The notes under the pieces: model-generated
The model's database searches: none
Told to the model about the DNA's origin: nothing
What the model saw: only the letters and a program-made list of their open reading frames with translations
Part shown: piece by piece, positions 45,535 to 54,246 of the stretch
How positions within the stretch are numbered: the stretch's first letter is position 1
Layout: the number at the start of each line of letters is the position of its first letter
Assembly (NCBI RefSeq): GCF_000621565.1
Contig: NZ_KK211308.1
Location: forward strand, 62,001-126,000
Direction: 5' to 3'
Length of the DNA: 64,000 nt
From: Butyrivibrio sp. LB2008
Lineage (GTDB): Bacteria; Bacillota; Clostridia; Lachnospirales; Lachnospiraceae
Translations under genes and position numbers: made by a program

Positions 45535-46833
45535 ATGGTCAAAGCAGTCGTAGGCGCTAACTGGGGCGACGAAGGAAAGGGAAAGATCACAGATACTCTT
45601 GCTGATAAAGCTGACGTTGTCATCCGTTTCCAGGGAGGTGCCAACGCAGGACATACCATAGTTAATGATTATGGTAAATTTGCGCTTCATACAATGCCTT
45701 CAGGCGTTTTCCATCAGAATATAATGAACATCATCGGAAATGGTGTTGCTTTTGATATTACAAAGTTCATGAACGAGCTTAACGAGATCACATCAAAGGG
45801 CGTTCCCGCTCCTCAGATCATGATTTCTGACAGGGTACAGGTTATGATGCCTTACCATGTACAATTCGATTCACTTGAAGAAGCAAGACTTGCAGGAAAG
45901 TCATTTGGTTCAACAAAGTCAGGAATCGCGCCTTTTTATTCAGATAAATATTCCAAGATTGGCTGGCAGATCAATGAATTCTTCCAGGATGATGAAGTTA
46001 TCAAGGAAAAAATTGACAGAATTGCCCAGATAAAGGACGTTATCCTTGTTAATCTCTATCACGCAGAGCCAATCGACAAGGACGCACTCTTCAACCAGAT
46101 AGTTGAATGGAGAGAGCAGGTTAAGCCTTACATCGGAAACGTATCTCTATACCTCGATAAAGCTATCAAGGAAGGCAAGACAATACTTTTAGAGGGACAG
46201 CTTGGAACCATGAAGGATCCCGATCACGGAATCTATCCCATGGTTACATCATCTTCTCCCCTTGCAGCATACGGTGCTATCGGAGCAGGTATCCCTCCTT
46301 ATGAGATAAAAGAGATCGTAACTGTATCCAAAGCTTATTCTTCAGCTGTAGGAGCAGGTGCATTCGTATCCGAACTCTTTGGTGATGAAGCTGAGGAACT
46401 TAGAAACCGCGGCGGTGACGGCGGTGAATACGGTGCAACAACAGGACGTCCGAGACGTGTAGGCTGGTATGACTGTGTTGCAAGTAAATACGGTTGCAGA
46501 CTTCAGGGAACAACAGATGTAGCTTTCACAGTACTTGACGTACTCGGCTACCTCGATGAGATTCCTGTATGCGTAGGCTATGATATCGACGGAGAAGTTA
46601 CAACAGAATTCCCTGTTACTCACCTCCTCGACAAGGCTAAGCCCGTTTATAAGACACTTCCGGGATGGAAATGCGATATCAGAGGAATCAAGAACTACGA
46701 AGAGCTTCCTGAGAATTGCAGAAAGTACATCGAGTTCATCGAAGAGCAGATCGGTTATCCCATCACAATGGTAAGTAACGGTCCCGCAAGAACAGATATC
46801 ATCTACAGAACAAGCTCTCTTAAAAAGAACTGA
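45535..46833 (+). CDS. purA: Adenylosuccinate synthetase
   Basis: Converts IMP and aspartate to adenylosuccinate using GTP, first step of AMP synthesis. The 432-residue protein carries GANWGDEGKGKITD, GGANAGHTIV, FAL HTMPSGVF-type substrate loop, TTGRPRRVGWYDCVAS and the late NGPARTDII. AGGAGG precedes the ATG by nine bases. It is a single-gene unit between its promoter and a bidirectional terminator. Some internal residues differ from the best-known enzymes (length and order of the middle helices) but all binding motifs are present. Confidence 0.96.
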   Translation: MVKAVVGANWGDEGKGKITDTLADKADVVIRFQGGANAGHTIVNDYGKFALHTMPSGVFHQNIMNIIGNGVAFDITKFMNELNEITSKGVPAPQIMISDRVQVMMPYHVQFDSLEEARLAGKSFGSTKSGIAPFYSDKYSKIGWQINEFFQDDEVIKEKIDRIAQIKDVILVNLYHAEPIDKDALFNQIVEWREQVKPYIGNVSLYLDKAIKEGKTILLEGQLGTMKDPDHGIYPMVTSSSPLAAYGAIGAGIPPYEIKEIVTVSKAYSSAVGAGAFVSELFGDEAEELRNRGGDGGEYGATTGRPRRVGWYDCVASKYGCRLQGTTDVAFTVLDVLGYLDEIPVCVGYDIDGEVTTEFPVTHLLDKAKPVYKTLPGWKCDIRGIKNYEELPENCRKYIEFIEEQIGYPITMVSNGPARTDIIYRTSSLKKN

Positions 46834-46872
46834 TAAAGTATCATATCTGTAAATTACATTACATATTTAAAA

Positions 46873-46911
46873 AAAATAATCCATCGCAGTTACGCGATGG
46901 ATTATTTTTGT
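46873..46911. terminator. Bidirectional terminator between purA and uxuB
   Basis: AATAATCCATCGC pairs with GCGATGGATTATT around AGTTAC, with T-runs on both sides, serving two convergent genes. Confidence 0.92.
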
Positions 46912-46967
46912 GGGGGTTTACAATAAAAAAGTATATAATACGATTATTTCTTAAATATAGATACAGA

Positions 46968-48587
46968 TCAAACGTGATTCTTCAAAGTATTTCTTACAGC
47001 ACCTGTGCCGGCGATAAGTTCCTCGAAGTATCCGATAATAATATCTGAAAGACCTGCTGCTTCAAGATCTGTTCCAAAGATTGTCGCATCCTTAAGAAGA
47101 GGAAGAACCTTGTTCTTAAGTGTCTCTTTGTCATACTCTCCGCCAAGCTTAATATCCTGTACATAAGCCTGTGCTTTCTCAAGAAGCGGATCGGGGCTGG
47201 GCTCAAAGCTGTTGCCGTTGTCATCCACTCCCATGAGATAGCGAAGCCATCCTGCATGTACAAGAGGAATGCACTTAAGATCTGCTACATTGAGCTCACT
47301 TGAAGCCATATATGCCTTGATTGTCTCACCAAATCTGATTGCAAGCTTCTGTGATGTATCTGTTGCAATTCTCTGAGGTGTATCAGGCATGAACTTGTTA
47401 GGTATTCTTACATTTACTACTGTATCAATGAACTCCTGAGGCTTGATAACTCCGGGATCTGTAACAACAGGAAGTCCCTCTACATATCCGATAGTCTTAA
47501 CGAGCTTAACAAGCTCCTCATCCTTCATTTCTTCTGAAATCTTGTCATATCCAAGGAGGCATCCGTATACAGCAAGTGCTGTGTGAAGAGGATTAAGGCA
47601 TGTGCAAACCTTCATGCGCTCAACCTTATCAACTGTCTCCTTATCTGTGAAGATAACACCAACCTTCTCAAGAGCAGGTCTTCCGTTGGGGAACTTATCC
47701 TCGATTACGAGGTACTCGCTCTCCTCAGCATTTACGAAAGGAGCAACCCAAGTCTTCTTGGATGTAACTACAGGCTCAAGCTCTTCTACGCCGTCGTTCT
47801 TAAGAATCTCATTAACTGAATCATCAGGTCTGGGTGTGATCTTATCGATCATTGACCAAGGGAAGCTAACCTTGCTGTCATCCTCGATGTAAGCTACAAA
47901 GCCTTCTTCTGCCTTACCGTTTGCAGCCCACTCTTTTGCGAACGCATGAACTGCATCAAAAAGCTTGTCTCCGTTGTGTGAGCAGTTATCTGTGCTCACC
48001 ATGGCGATTTTCTTCTCTCCTGCAAGGAATCTCTCATAAAGAAGAGCTGCAACCTTACCGATATAGCTCTGAGGCTTGGAAGGTCCGTTTACGAAATCAT
48101 CCTTAACTGCTGCAAGAAGCTCACCTGCGGGATTTACAAGTGAATATCCCTTCTCTGTGATAGTGAAAGTAGCAAGCTGAAGAGAATCGCATCTGAAGAT
48201 CTCTTTTAATCTGTTGAATTCCTTGTCATCGTTTGAATCAAGAATGCATGACTCTGCGATGCTGGCAATAACTGACTTCTCAACTGAACCGTCAGCCTTG
48301 AGTGTAACAAGAAGTGAAAGATTGTCATGAGGTCTGTACATCTTCTCGATGATCTCATAGTCAAATCCCTCTACTACCGTAAGTCCCTTGTCGTTCATTC
48401 CGCCATCAAGCATCCTCTGTGCAAGATTAGCCTGAAAAGCTCTGAAGATGTTACCTGCTCCGAAGTGTACCCACTCAGGTGCTTCAACTGTCTTCTTTAT
48501 CATATCTTCCTTGTTGAAGGTAGGGAGATAATATCCCTTCTCCTTCCAAGAATTATCTGTTGCTACGCTGTTAGCATTTAATTTCAT
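46968..48587 (-). CDS. uxuB: Mannitol dehydrogenase-family protein, probable fructuronate reductase
   Basis: A 539-residue polyol/uronate dehydrogenase: an NAD-binding start WVHFGAGNIFRAFQANL, the KVERMK...LNPLH segment resembling the family's catalytic Lys/Asn/His signature, and the C-terminal domain. It follows uxuA at 27 bases, so the likely reaction is D-fructuronate with NADH to D-mannonate, which UxuA then dehydrates. The family also includes mannitol and altronate (tagaturonate) enzymes, so the substrate is inferred from context. AAAGGG precedes the ATG. Confidence 0.88.
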   Translation of the reverse strand: MKLNANSVATDNSWKEKGYYLPTFNKEDMIKKTVEAPEWVHFGAGNIFRAFQANLAQRMLDGGMNDKGLTVVEGFDYEIIEKMYRPHDNLSLLVTLKADGSVEKSVIASIAESCILDSNDDKEFNRLKEIFRCDSLQLATFTITEKGYSLVNPAGELLAAVKDDFVNGPSKPQSYIGKVAALLYERFLAGEKKIAMVSTDNCSHNGDKLFDAVHAFAKEWAANGKAEEGFVAYIEDDSKVSFPWSMIDKITPRPDDSVNEILKNDGVEELEPVVTSKKTWVAPFVNAEESEYLVIEDKFPNGRPALEKVGVIFTDKETVDKVERMKVCTCLNPLHTALAVYGCLLGYDKISEEMKDEELVKLVKTIGYVEGLPVVTDPGVIKPQEFIDTVVNVRIPNKFMPDTPQRIATDTSQKLAIRFGETIKAYMASSELNVADLKCIPLVHAGWLRYLMGVDDNGNSFEPSPDPLLEKAQAYVQDIKLGGEYDKETLKNKVLPLLKDATIFGTDLEAAGLSDIIIGYFEELIAGTGAVRNTLKNHV

Positions 48588-48614
48588 GATTAACCCTTTC
48601 CGCGTCGTCGCTTA

Positions 48615-49691
48615 TCAAATTCCACGCTGATGTGATTTCTCGATAGCCTCCCAAAGGCCGTTGATGTATGTTGCGCCAAGTGCTCTGTCATAGAGACCGT
48701 AACCGGGCATTGCAACTTCACCCCAGATCATTCTTCCGTGATCGGGACGGATAGGTCCGTCAAATCCTGTCTCATAAAGAGCCTTAACGATCTCATACAT
48801 ATCGAATGTTCCGTCAGATGAAAGATGAGCTGACTCCTCGAAGTTTGTAGGAGAAATAAACTTAAGATTACGAACATGTGCAAAATGAATTCTGCCCTCA
48901 AGTGCTCTGATCATGTGAGGAAGATCGTTCTCAAGGCTTGTTCCGTATGAACCTGAGCAGAATGTAACACCGTTGTGTACATCATCTACAGCCTTCATGA
49001 GCTTAAGGATGTTCTTCTCGTTGTTGATGATTCTGGGAAGTCCGAATACAGACCAAGCGGGATCATCGGGATGGATAGCCATCTTGATATCATATTTGTT
49101 ACAAACAGGCATAATAGCCTTTAAGAAATAAACGATGTTCTCGAAAAGCTTCTCTTCATCGATTCCCTTGTAAAGCTCGAAGAGTTCCTTAACGTGCTCC
49201 ATACGCTCAGGCTCCCAGCCAGGCATAACCGCACCGTTTGTATCACCTGCAAGTGACTCAAACATCTTCTCAGGATCGATAGCATCGATAGCTTCCTGTG
49301 TATATGCAAGAACTGTTGATCCATCGGGTCTCTTTCTTGCAAGCTCACTTCTTGTCCAGTCAAAAACAGGCATGAAGTTGTAGCAAACCATGTGGATATC
49401 TTCTTTACCAAGATTCTCAAGAGTCTTGATGTAATTTTCTATATGCTCATCTCTCTCAGGAGTTGCTGCCTTGATAGCATCTGAAACGTTAACAGACTCA
49501 ATTCCTGCGATGTACATATTCTCAGCTGCAACCTCGTTCTTGAGAGCCTTGATCTCATCCTGCTCCCAGAGCTCACCTGCCTGCTTGTTGTAAAGAGTTG
49601 TGATAACTCCCTTTACACCCGGAACCTGTCTGATCTGCCATAATTTAACAGTGTCATATTTGCTGCCATACCAGCGAAGTGTCATTTCCAT
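48615..49691 (-). CDS. uxuA: Mannonate dehydratase
   Basis: Dehydrates D-mannonate to 2-keto-3-deoxygluconate in glucuronate breakdown. The 358-residue TIM-barrel protein matches UxuA: MTLRWYGSKYDTVKLWQIRQVPGVKGVI, CYNFMPVFDWTRSEL, MAIHPDDPAWSVFGLPRI, FCSGSYG and IRPDHGRMIWGE, which hold the metal-binding His, Cys, Asp and Arg residues. Transcribed first, from a promoter that overlaps a palindrome, and divergent from an AraC regulator. No KDG kinase or aldolase is in the window. Confidence 0.97.
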   Translation of the reverse strand: MEMTLRWYGSKYDTVKLWQIRQVPGVKGVITTLYNKQAGELWEQDEIKALKNEVAAENMYIAGIESVNVSDAIKAATPERDEHIENYIKTLENLGKEDIHMVCYNFMPVFDWTRSELARKRPDGSTVLAYTQEAIDAIDPEKMFESLAGDTNGAVMPGWEPERMEHVKELFELYKGIDEEKLFENIVYFLKAIMPVCNKYDIKMAIHPDDPAWSVFGLPRIINNEKNILKLMKAVDDVHNGVTFCSGSYGTSLENDLPHMIRALEGRIHFAHVRNLKFISPTNFEESAHLSSDGTFDMYEIVKALYETGFDGPIRPDHGRMIWGEVAMPGYGLYDRALGATYINGLWEAIEKSHQRGI

Positions 49692-49764
49692 GGTACTAAT
49701 TTTCTCCCTTCGTCGAATAAAAAAATCTCATTAAAATAAAAACAGTCTTCGAACGTTAATAATT

Positions 49765-49794
49765 CGTATACGTATACAATAACTTTTTAATCAA
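49765..49794 (-). promoter_or_regulatory. uxuA promoter with palindromic operator
   Basis: TTGATT (49789-49794) and TATACG (49765-49770) are 18 bases apart. The perfect 12-base palindrome GTATACGTATAC (49766-49777) covers the -10 region, a plausible repressor or activator site. Confidence 0.55.
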
Positions 49795-49825
49795 AAAAAT
49801 AGAATTGAATATTTTGTTTCACACC

Positions 49826-49854
49826 TTGCAAAAATTGCCACAGGTCGTTATTAT
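49826..49854 (+). promoter_or_regulatory. Promoter of the AraC regulator, possibly leaderless
   Basis: TTGCAA and TATTAT spaced by 17 bases. The -10 ends six bases before the ATG at 49861, so the transcript would begin at or near the start codon. Confidence 0.55.
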
Positions 49855-49860
49855 GTAGTT

Positions 49861-50754
49861 ATGAAAAACAAATTACGATCATCATTTAATACAAGACAAT
49901 ACATGGTATCTTCGGATTTCGAGGTATACTACTATTCCGACAAGAACTTTAATACCTTGAAGCCACACGCCCACGACTACTATGAATGTTACCTTTTCCT
50001 CGAGGGCGATGTCACCATGGAAATATTCAATTCGGAAGGAGTCGCTTCCAGATACAAGATGTCTCCCGGAGACCTCATGCTGGTTCCTCCCGGAATAATG
50101 CATCACGCCCTCATGAACAATCCCGAGGCAAACTACAGACGTTTCCTTTTTTGGATAAGCAAAAGTTGCTGTAACAGACTTATGCAGGAATCGGTTGACT
50201 ATATGTACCTGATCCAGAAGGCAGAGGCATTCCACAAATATATATATCACATGACTCCGGCACAGTTCCATATGATAGAGTCCAAATTCCTGCGTCTTCT
50301 CGAAGAAGTATCCAGTGAAAGATATGGAAGTTCGGCATTCATACACCTGTGTCTGTGTGACCTCATTCTCACCATAAACAGGATTGTTTACGATGAAGAA
50401 AATATGAAAAATTCAAGCGACGAGCTTACTCTTTTCCAGAATATCATTTCATATATCGAGGGAAATATTGAGGAATCGCTCACTCTTGACGATATTGCGG
50501 GCAAGTTCTTTATAAGCAAATACTATGTTGCCCATCTGTTCAAGGATACGCTCGGCGTTTCGCTTCATCAGTACATAATAAAAAAGCGCCTTGATGAGTG
50601 CAGAAATGCTATCACAGGCGGTGCGAGCATCACGGGAACTTACGAGAAATTCGGATTCAGAGACTACTCAAGCTTCTTTAAGGCATTCAAAAAAGAATAC
50701 GGAATGTCTCCGAAGGAATACCAGAGTTTGTACTCACACAACCTCATTCCGTAA
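49861..50754 (+). CDS. AraC-family regulator, probable uxu regulator
   Basis: A 297-residue protein with an N-terminal cupin-like sensor (HAHDYYECYLFLEGDV, PGDLMLVPPGIMHHAL) and a C-terminal AraC double helix-turn-helix (about 195-295: TLDDIAGKFFISKYYVAHLFKDTLGVSLHQYI, FRDYSSFFKAFKKEYGMSPKEYQ in parts). It is divergent from uxuA, so it probably activates uronate use when bound to a sugar acid. No ribosome site precedes the ATG. It ends at a hairpin before nudC. Confidence 0.92.
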   Translation: MKNKLRSSFNTRQYMVSSDFEVYYYSDKNFNTLKPHAHDYYECYLFLEGDVTMEIFNSEGVASRYKMSPGDLMLVPPGIMHHALMNNPEANYRRFLFWISKSCCNRLMQESVDYMYLIQKAEAFHKYIYHMTPAQFHMIESKFLRLLEEVSSERYGSSAFIHLCLCDLILTINRIVYDEENMKNSSDELTLFQNIISYIEGNIEESLTLDDIAGKFFISKYYVAHLFKDTLGVSLHQYIIKKRLDECRNAITGGASITGTYEKFGFRDYSSFFKAFKKEYGMSPKEYQSLYSHNLIP

Positions 50755-50777
50755 TGTGGCACAATATATGAAAAAAT

Positions 50778-50809
50778 AAGGAAGTGCTGATTCAATCAGT
50801 GCTTCCTTT
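50778..50809 (+). terminator. Terminator after the AraC gene
   Basis: AAGGAAG...CTGATT pairs with AATCAG...CTTCCTT with a two-base mismatch; a short T-run follows. Confidence 0.6.
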
Positions 50810-50854
50810 GATACATTATTTATGGACAAATAATCCAAGATACAAGGACAGACT

Positions 50855-51736
50855 ATGATTCAGGATATTTCACCGGCACATCTTAACAATCACTACGATC
50901 CGACAAAGACTGCGGACGAAAACTCAATAATATTGTTTTTTACAAAAGAAAAAAAGCTCCTGGGGCGCCTTGACGACGGCACTCAAGAGATTTCTTTTCC
51001 AAGATTTAATGTTGTAAAAGATATTGCAAAAGAAAAACTCACTTATCTTTTCAGCATTGATTCCGAGGATTTCTTTTTGATGATCGCAGATTCCGAAAAC
51101 ATGGACTTTTTGGATGTCTCTGCACAGGATTCGGATTCCTACATATTCCATGATTTCAGAAAGTTCAGAAGTGCCTACTACTATCCGCAAACATACGTGT
51201 ACGCTGCATTCACGGCATATCAGCTCGCCGAATGGTACATGGTCACAAGATTCTGCGGTAAGTGCGGCGCCAAAAACGAGCATTCAAAAACTGAACGTGC
51301 AATGATCTGTCCAAAATGCGGCAATATCATCTATCCCAGAATAAATCCCGCGGTAATAATAGGTGTAATTGACAAGGAAGCCAATAAACTCCTTGTTACC
51401 AGATACAGAGTCGGCTACGGCCATAACGCCCTTGTTGCAGGCTTTACAGAAATCGGCGAAACTCTAGAAGAAACCGTAAGCCGTGAAGTTATGGAGGAAA
51501 CCGGCCTTACCGTAACCAACATCCGCTACTATAAGTCACAGCCATGGGGCATCGCAAGTGATATCCTTGTCGGCTTCTTCTGTGAAGTAACCGGAAGCCG
51601 TGAGATTACAATGGACAACAACGAACTAAAATTTGCAAGCTGGCTCTCTCCCGAAGAGATTGAGCTCCAGCCGCTTGAATACAGTTTGACAAACGAGATG
51701 ATGAAGGTATTTAAAAAGGGGGCTGTGAAAAAATGA
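50855..51736 (+). CDS. nudC: NudC-type NAD+ diphosphatase
   Basis: Cleaves NAD(H) to NMN(H) and AMP, and in some bacteria removes NAD caps from RNA. The 293-residue protein has an N-terminal domain, a zinc ribbon (CGKC...CPKC, residues about 134-155), a full Nudix box (GFTEIGETLEETVSREVMEETGL as G-x5-E-x7-REVMEETGL) and the NudC signature SQPW followed by GIASDILVGF (usual SQPWPFPxS). AAGGA precedes the ATG. Its last codons lie in the terminator stem of the convergent muramidase gene. Confidence 0.93.
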   Translation: MIQDISPAHLNNHYDPTKTADENSIILFFTKEKKLLGRLDDGTQEISFPRFNVVKDIAKEKLTYLFSIDSEDFFLMIADSENMDFLDVSAQDSDSYIFHDFRKFRSAYYYPQTYVYAAFTAYQLAEWYMVTRFCGKCGAKNEHSKTERAMICPKCGNIIYPRINPAVIIGVIDKEANKLLVTRYRVGYGHNALVAGFTEIGETLEETVSREVMEETGLTVTNIRYYKSQPWGIASDILVGFFCEVTGSREITMDNNELKFASWLSPEEIELQPLEYSLTNEMMKVFKKGAVKK

Positions 51737-51759
51737 GAAATCATTTTTTCACAGCCCCC
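51713..51759 (-). terminator. Terminator of the GH25 gene inside the nudC end
   Basis: GGGGGCTGTGAAAAAATGA (51718-51736) pairs perfectly with its complement (51741-51759) around a four-base loop. On the minus strand TTTTT follows. The nudC stop codon and last five codons lie inside the left arm. Confidence 0.9.
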
Positions 51760-51781
51760 TAAATAATGATATCTGTCCAGT

Positions 51782-53356
51782 TTATTCAACAACTTTCAGG
51801 TAACTGCTTACGCAGTAAAGTGTCTGACCGTTATATTCTACTCTGGACCAGCCGACATCGTTGTTGATACCTGTTCTGGTTGCTGTCTCTCCTGCTTTGA
51901 GTGAAGCGGCAACGGTTGAATCAGCATCTGTAACACTTGGCTTGGTTCTTAGGTTAACCACGTCTTTGGCAGTGACCGTTTCATTGCAGGAAGTAAATTT
52001 AGTCTTAAGTCCCGAATTATCTTCTACAGGCTGAGCCGCTGTCTGCTGCTTGGGCGCACTTAAGTCGGTTGTCAGATAGCTTGATACGGCATAAAGCGTC
52101 TTACCGTTATAAGTCACTCTAGACCAGCCGCTTGGGCTTGTTCCCGTGCGCTGCGCAGTCTGACCGTTCTGAAGTGTCTCAACAACCTTACTGTCAGAAC
52201 CCTGACTCGGCTTATCTCTAAGATTCGTAGTACTCTTTGCAGTGACTGTTTCATCTACGGGATCAAATTTCATAAGTGCTTCAACGTCTGCGGAAGCAAC
52301 TTCTCTTTCAGATGTATCTTTTGCCTTTTCTGTGCCGTCATATCCAAAATAAGCCACATCTACATCGACTTTCTTGCCAATACCGGCAACATCTCCCTGA
52401 TTGGTATACTGCCACATTGCGCACTGTCCGCCGTAAGCAGGTCCCTTTGCAATATTTGACGTATCCTGATTGTACCAGGCCATCCAAATCTTATATGACT
52501 TCTCTATCTGAGATGTATTCCATTTGGCATCCGCCTCCAATTCTCCCTTTGACGCGTAGAAAATCGGAGTATACCCCGACTTGTGTATCTGATCAAGGAA
52601 TGCGATCGCAATATTACTTCTGTCATCCTTGGTAAGATTAAACTGTCTGCTTGTCTCTTTTTCAAAGCCCTCACAGTTATATCCCACAGGATATGTTATT
52701 GAATATTTTGCGATATAATCTTTTACCCAGTTGGCCTCTTCTATCGCCTCTTCCTTGGTTACAGCAGTTGAGAAAAAGTATGCTCCAACTTTTATTCCGT
52801 TTTTCTCAGCTTCCTGCATGTTGAACTTGGCATTGGTATCGGGCTTTATCTCGCCTGACGCAGAATCTCTGTAACCGACTCTGACCATTGCAAAATCAAT
52901 TCCCGTTCCCGCAACCTGCGCCCAATCAATAGTTCCCTGGAACTTCGAAACATCTATTCCGTAAGTAACTTTAGAATTCTCGCCGACATTGCTTGCTCCC
53001 ACAAGGTCTTTGATGTTGATATTTGCACCGGTCTCTGTAGGCGCAGCTGTCTGAGGATCTGTCGCAGCCTCCTCCGCAGATGTTGCTTCTGTAGCCGCTT
53101 CTTCCTCTTCCGTAGCCTCGGTTGTCGCTTCTACAGCAACTTCCTCTTCTTCCGGAATAGACTCCTCCATCTTAGCAAGATCCAATTCTTCCTCTTCTTT
53201 TTTAGATCCCTTTGCTATAAGAGAACCAACCAATATTCCTATGGCAAGTAACAATACCGCCCCTCCGGCGATTATTATCTTTACCATTTTCTCACTATCT
53301 TGTCTTCTCCCCCTGCGATTCTTTCTCCCCCCTGCATTACTCATACTACTTTTCAT
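51782..53356 (-). CDS. Membrane-anchored GH25-type muramidase with two SH3b domains
   Basis: A 524-residue protein: basic N-terminus, membrane helix (about 26-47), acidic Glu/Ala/Thr linker (to about 120), GH25 domain (about 130-340) and two SH3b domains (about 370-435 and 455-524). The start of the GH25 domain has YGIDVSKFQGTIDW with the first catalytic Asp, and VDVDVAYF near the end, but the central DxE motif reads NCE (YPVGYNCEGFEKE), keeping Glu and replacing Asp. Activity on peptidoglycan is likely but may be altered. AGGAG precedes the ATG. Ends at the terminator inside nudC. Confidence 0.88.
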   Translation of the reverse strand: MKSSMSNAGGRKNRRGRRQDSEKMVKIIIAGGAVLLLAIGILVGSLIAKGSKKEEEELDLAKMEESIPEEEEVAVEATTEATEEEEAATEATSAEEAATDPQTAAPTETGANINIKDLVGASNVGENSKVTYGIDVSKFQGTIDWAQVAGTGIDFAMVRVGYRDSASGEIKPDTNAKFNMQEAEKNGIKVGAYFFSTAVTKEEAIEEANWVKDYIAKYSITYPVGYNCEGFEKETSRQFNLTKDDRSNIAIAFLDQIHKSGYTPIFYASKGELEADAKWNTSQIEKSYKIWMAWYNQDTSNIAKGPAYGGQCAMWQYTNQGDVAGIGKKVDVDVAYFGYDGTEKAKDTSEREVASADVEALMKFDPVDETVTAKSTTNLRDKPSQGSDSKVVETLQNGQTAQRTGTSPSGWSRVTYNGKTLYAVSSYLTTDLSAPKQQTAAQPVEDNSGLKTKFTSCNETVTAKDVVNLRTKPSVTDADSTVAASLKAGETATRTGINNDVGWSRVEYNGQTLYCVSSYLKVVE

Positions 53357-53379
53357 ACAATTCTCCTGTTTCTTATACC

Positions 53380-54189
53380 TTAGAATCCTTTTTCAGCCAA
53401 TTCACATACAACATTCTTATAAAACTCGGGGATATCAGACACACCCTGCCCCTGTTTCCCAGTAAGTCTGCACCTTCGCATATCAACTTCGTCGCAATGT
53501 GAGATTCCACGCCTCGAATTACTGTAGACAACGCCCCTAAAATCTCCCCATTTCGCGGAAGCAGGCGTTAAAAGCCCGTCATTTTCTCCTTCAACAAGCC
53601 ATACCACAAGACTTGGAAACCACAGGAACATATCACCAAAAGGGGATTTCATTGCAAAAGCATAGCTCTGATAATATGTACCTTCTGCATTTGGATATTT
53701 CTCATTGAACTTGCGGGATTCCTCTGTTGTAAATGACTTAAAGACACTATATGAATCGGGATTCTTATCTCCAAGCACCCTAAACACAATGTCCGTACAC
53801 TTTCCGGCAAACCTAACCAAAGGATCAGGCAACTTCAATAGCTTATCCACCGTAACAGATCCGTTATGCGGCGTGCTCATTGTAGTTACCGACGCAATCT
53901 TGTCACCAAGGCCATACTTTGCTATCGCACACCTGATATCAAGACCTCCCTTAGAATGGGCAATGACATTGAGCTTTGGTGCACCTGTCTTGGCCAATAC
54001 CTCTTTGATCCTGTCAGCAAGCACTTTGGCATTAGTTTCTATAGCAGCATTGCTGTCCTGGTTTCCATAAAAAACACGGCAACCTGCTCCCTCCAACTTT
54101 GACGGTATTCTTCCCCAATAATTCAAATATTTGTGATCCCTAAAGCCCATCCCGTGGACCATAAGGACCGGGTAATTAAGTACTCCCAT
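53380..54189 (-). CDS. Alpha/beta-hydrolase, lipase-like
   Basis: A 269-residue protein resembling the family I triacylglycerol lipases: VLMVHGMGFRDH oxyanion loop, nucleophile Ser79 in AHSKGG (G-x-S-x-G with Ala first), acid Asp in VEGENDGLL and His in ISHCDEVD. No signal peptide or membrane helix, so it is intracellular or non-classically exported. The substrate cannot be told. GAGAGGT precedes the ATG. It lies 23 bases upstream of the muramidase gene and may share its transcript. Confidence 0.85.
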   Translation of the reverse strand: MGVLNYPVLMVHGMGFRDHKYLNYWGRIPSKLEGAGCRVFYGNQDSNAAIETNAKVLADRIKEVLAKTGAPKLNVIAHSKGGLDIRCAIAKYGLGDKIASVTTMSTPHNGSVTVDKLLKLPDPLVRFAGKCTDIVFRVLGDKNPDSYSVFKSFTTEESRKFNEKYPNAEGTYYQSYAFAMKSPFGDMFLWFPSLVVWLVEGENDGLLTPASAKWGDFRGVVYSNSRRGISHCDEVDMRRCRLTGKQGQGVSDIPEFYKNVVCELAEKGF

Positions 54190-54246
54190 ATGCTACCTCT
54201 CTTTTCCTTCCCCCTCAGAAAAAAGATTAATAATATACCGAATCGG

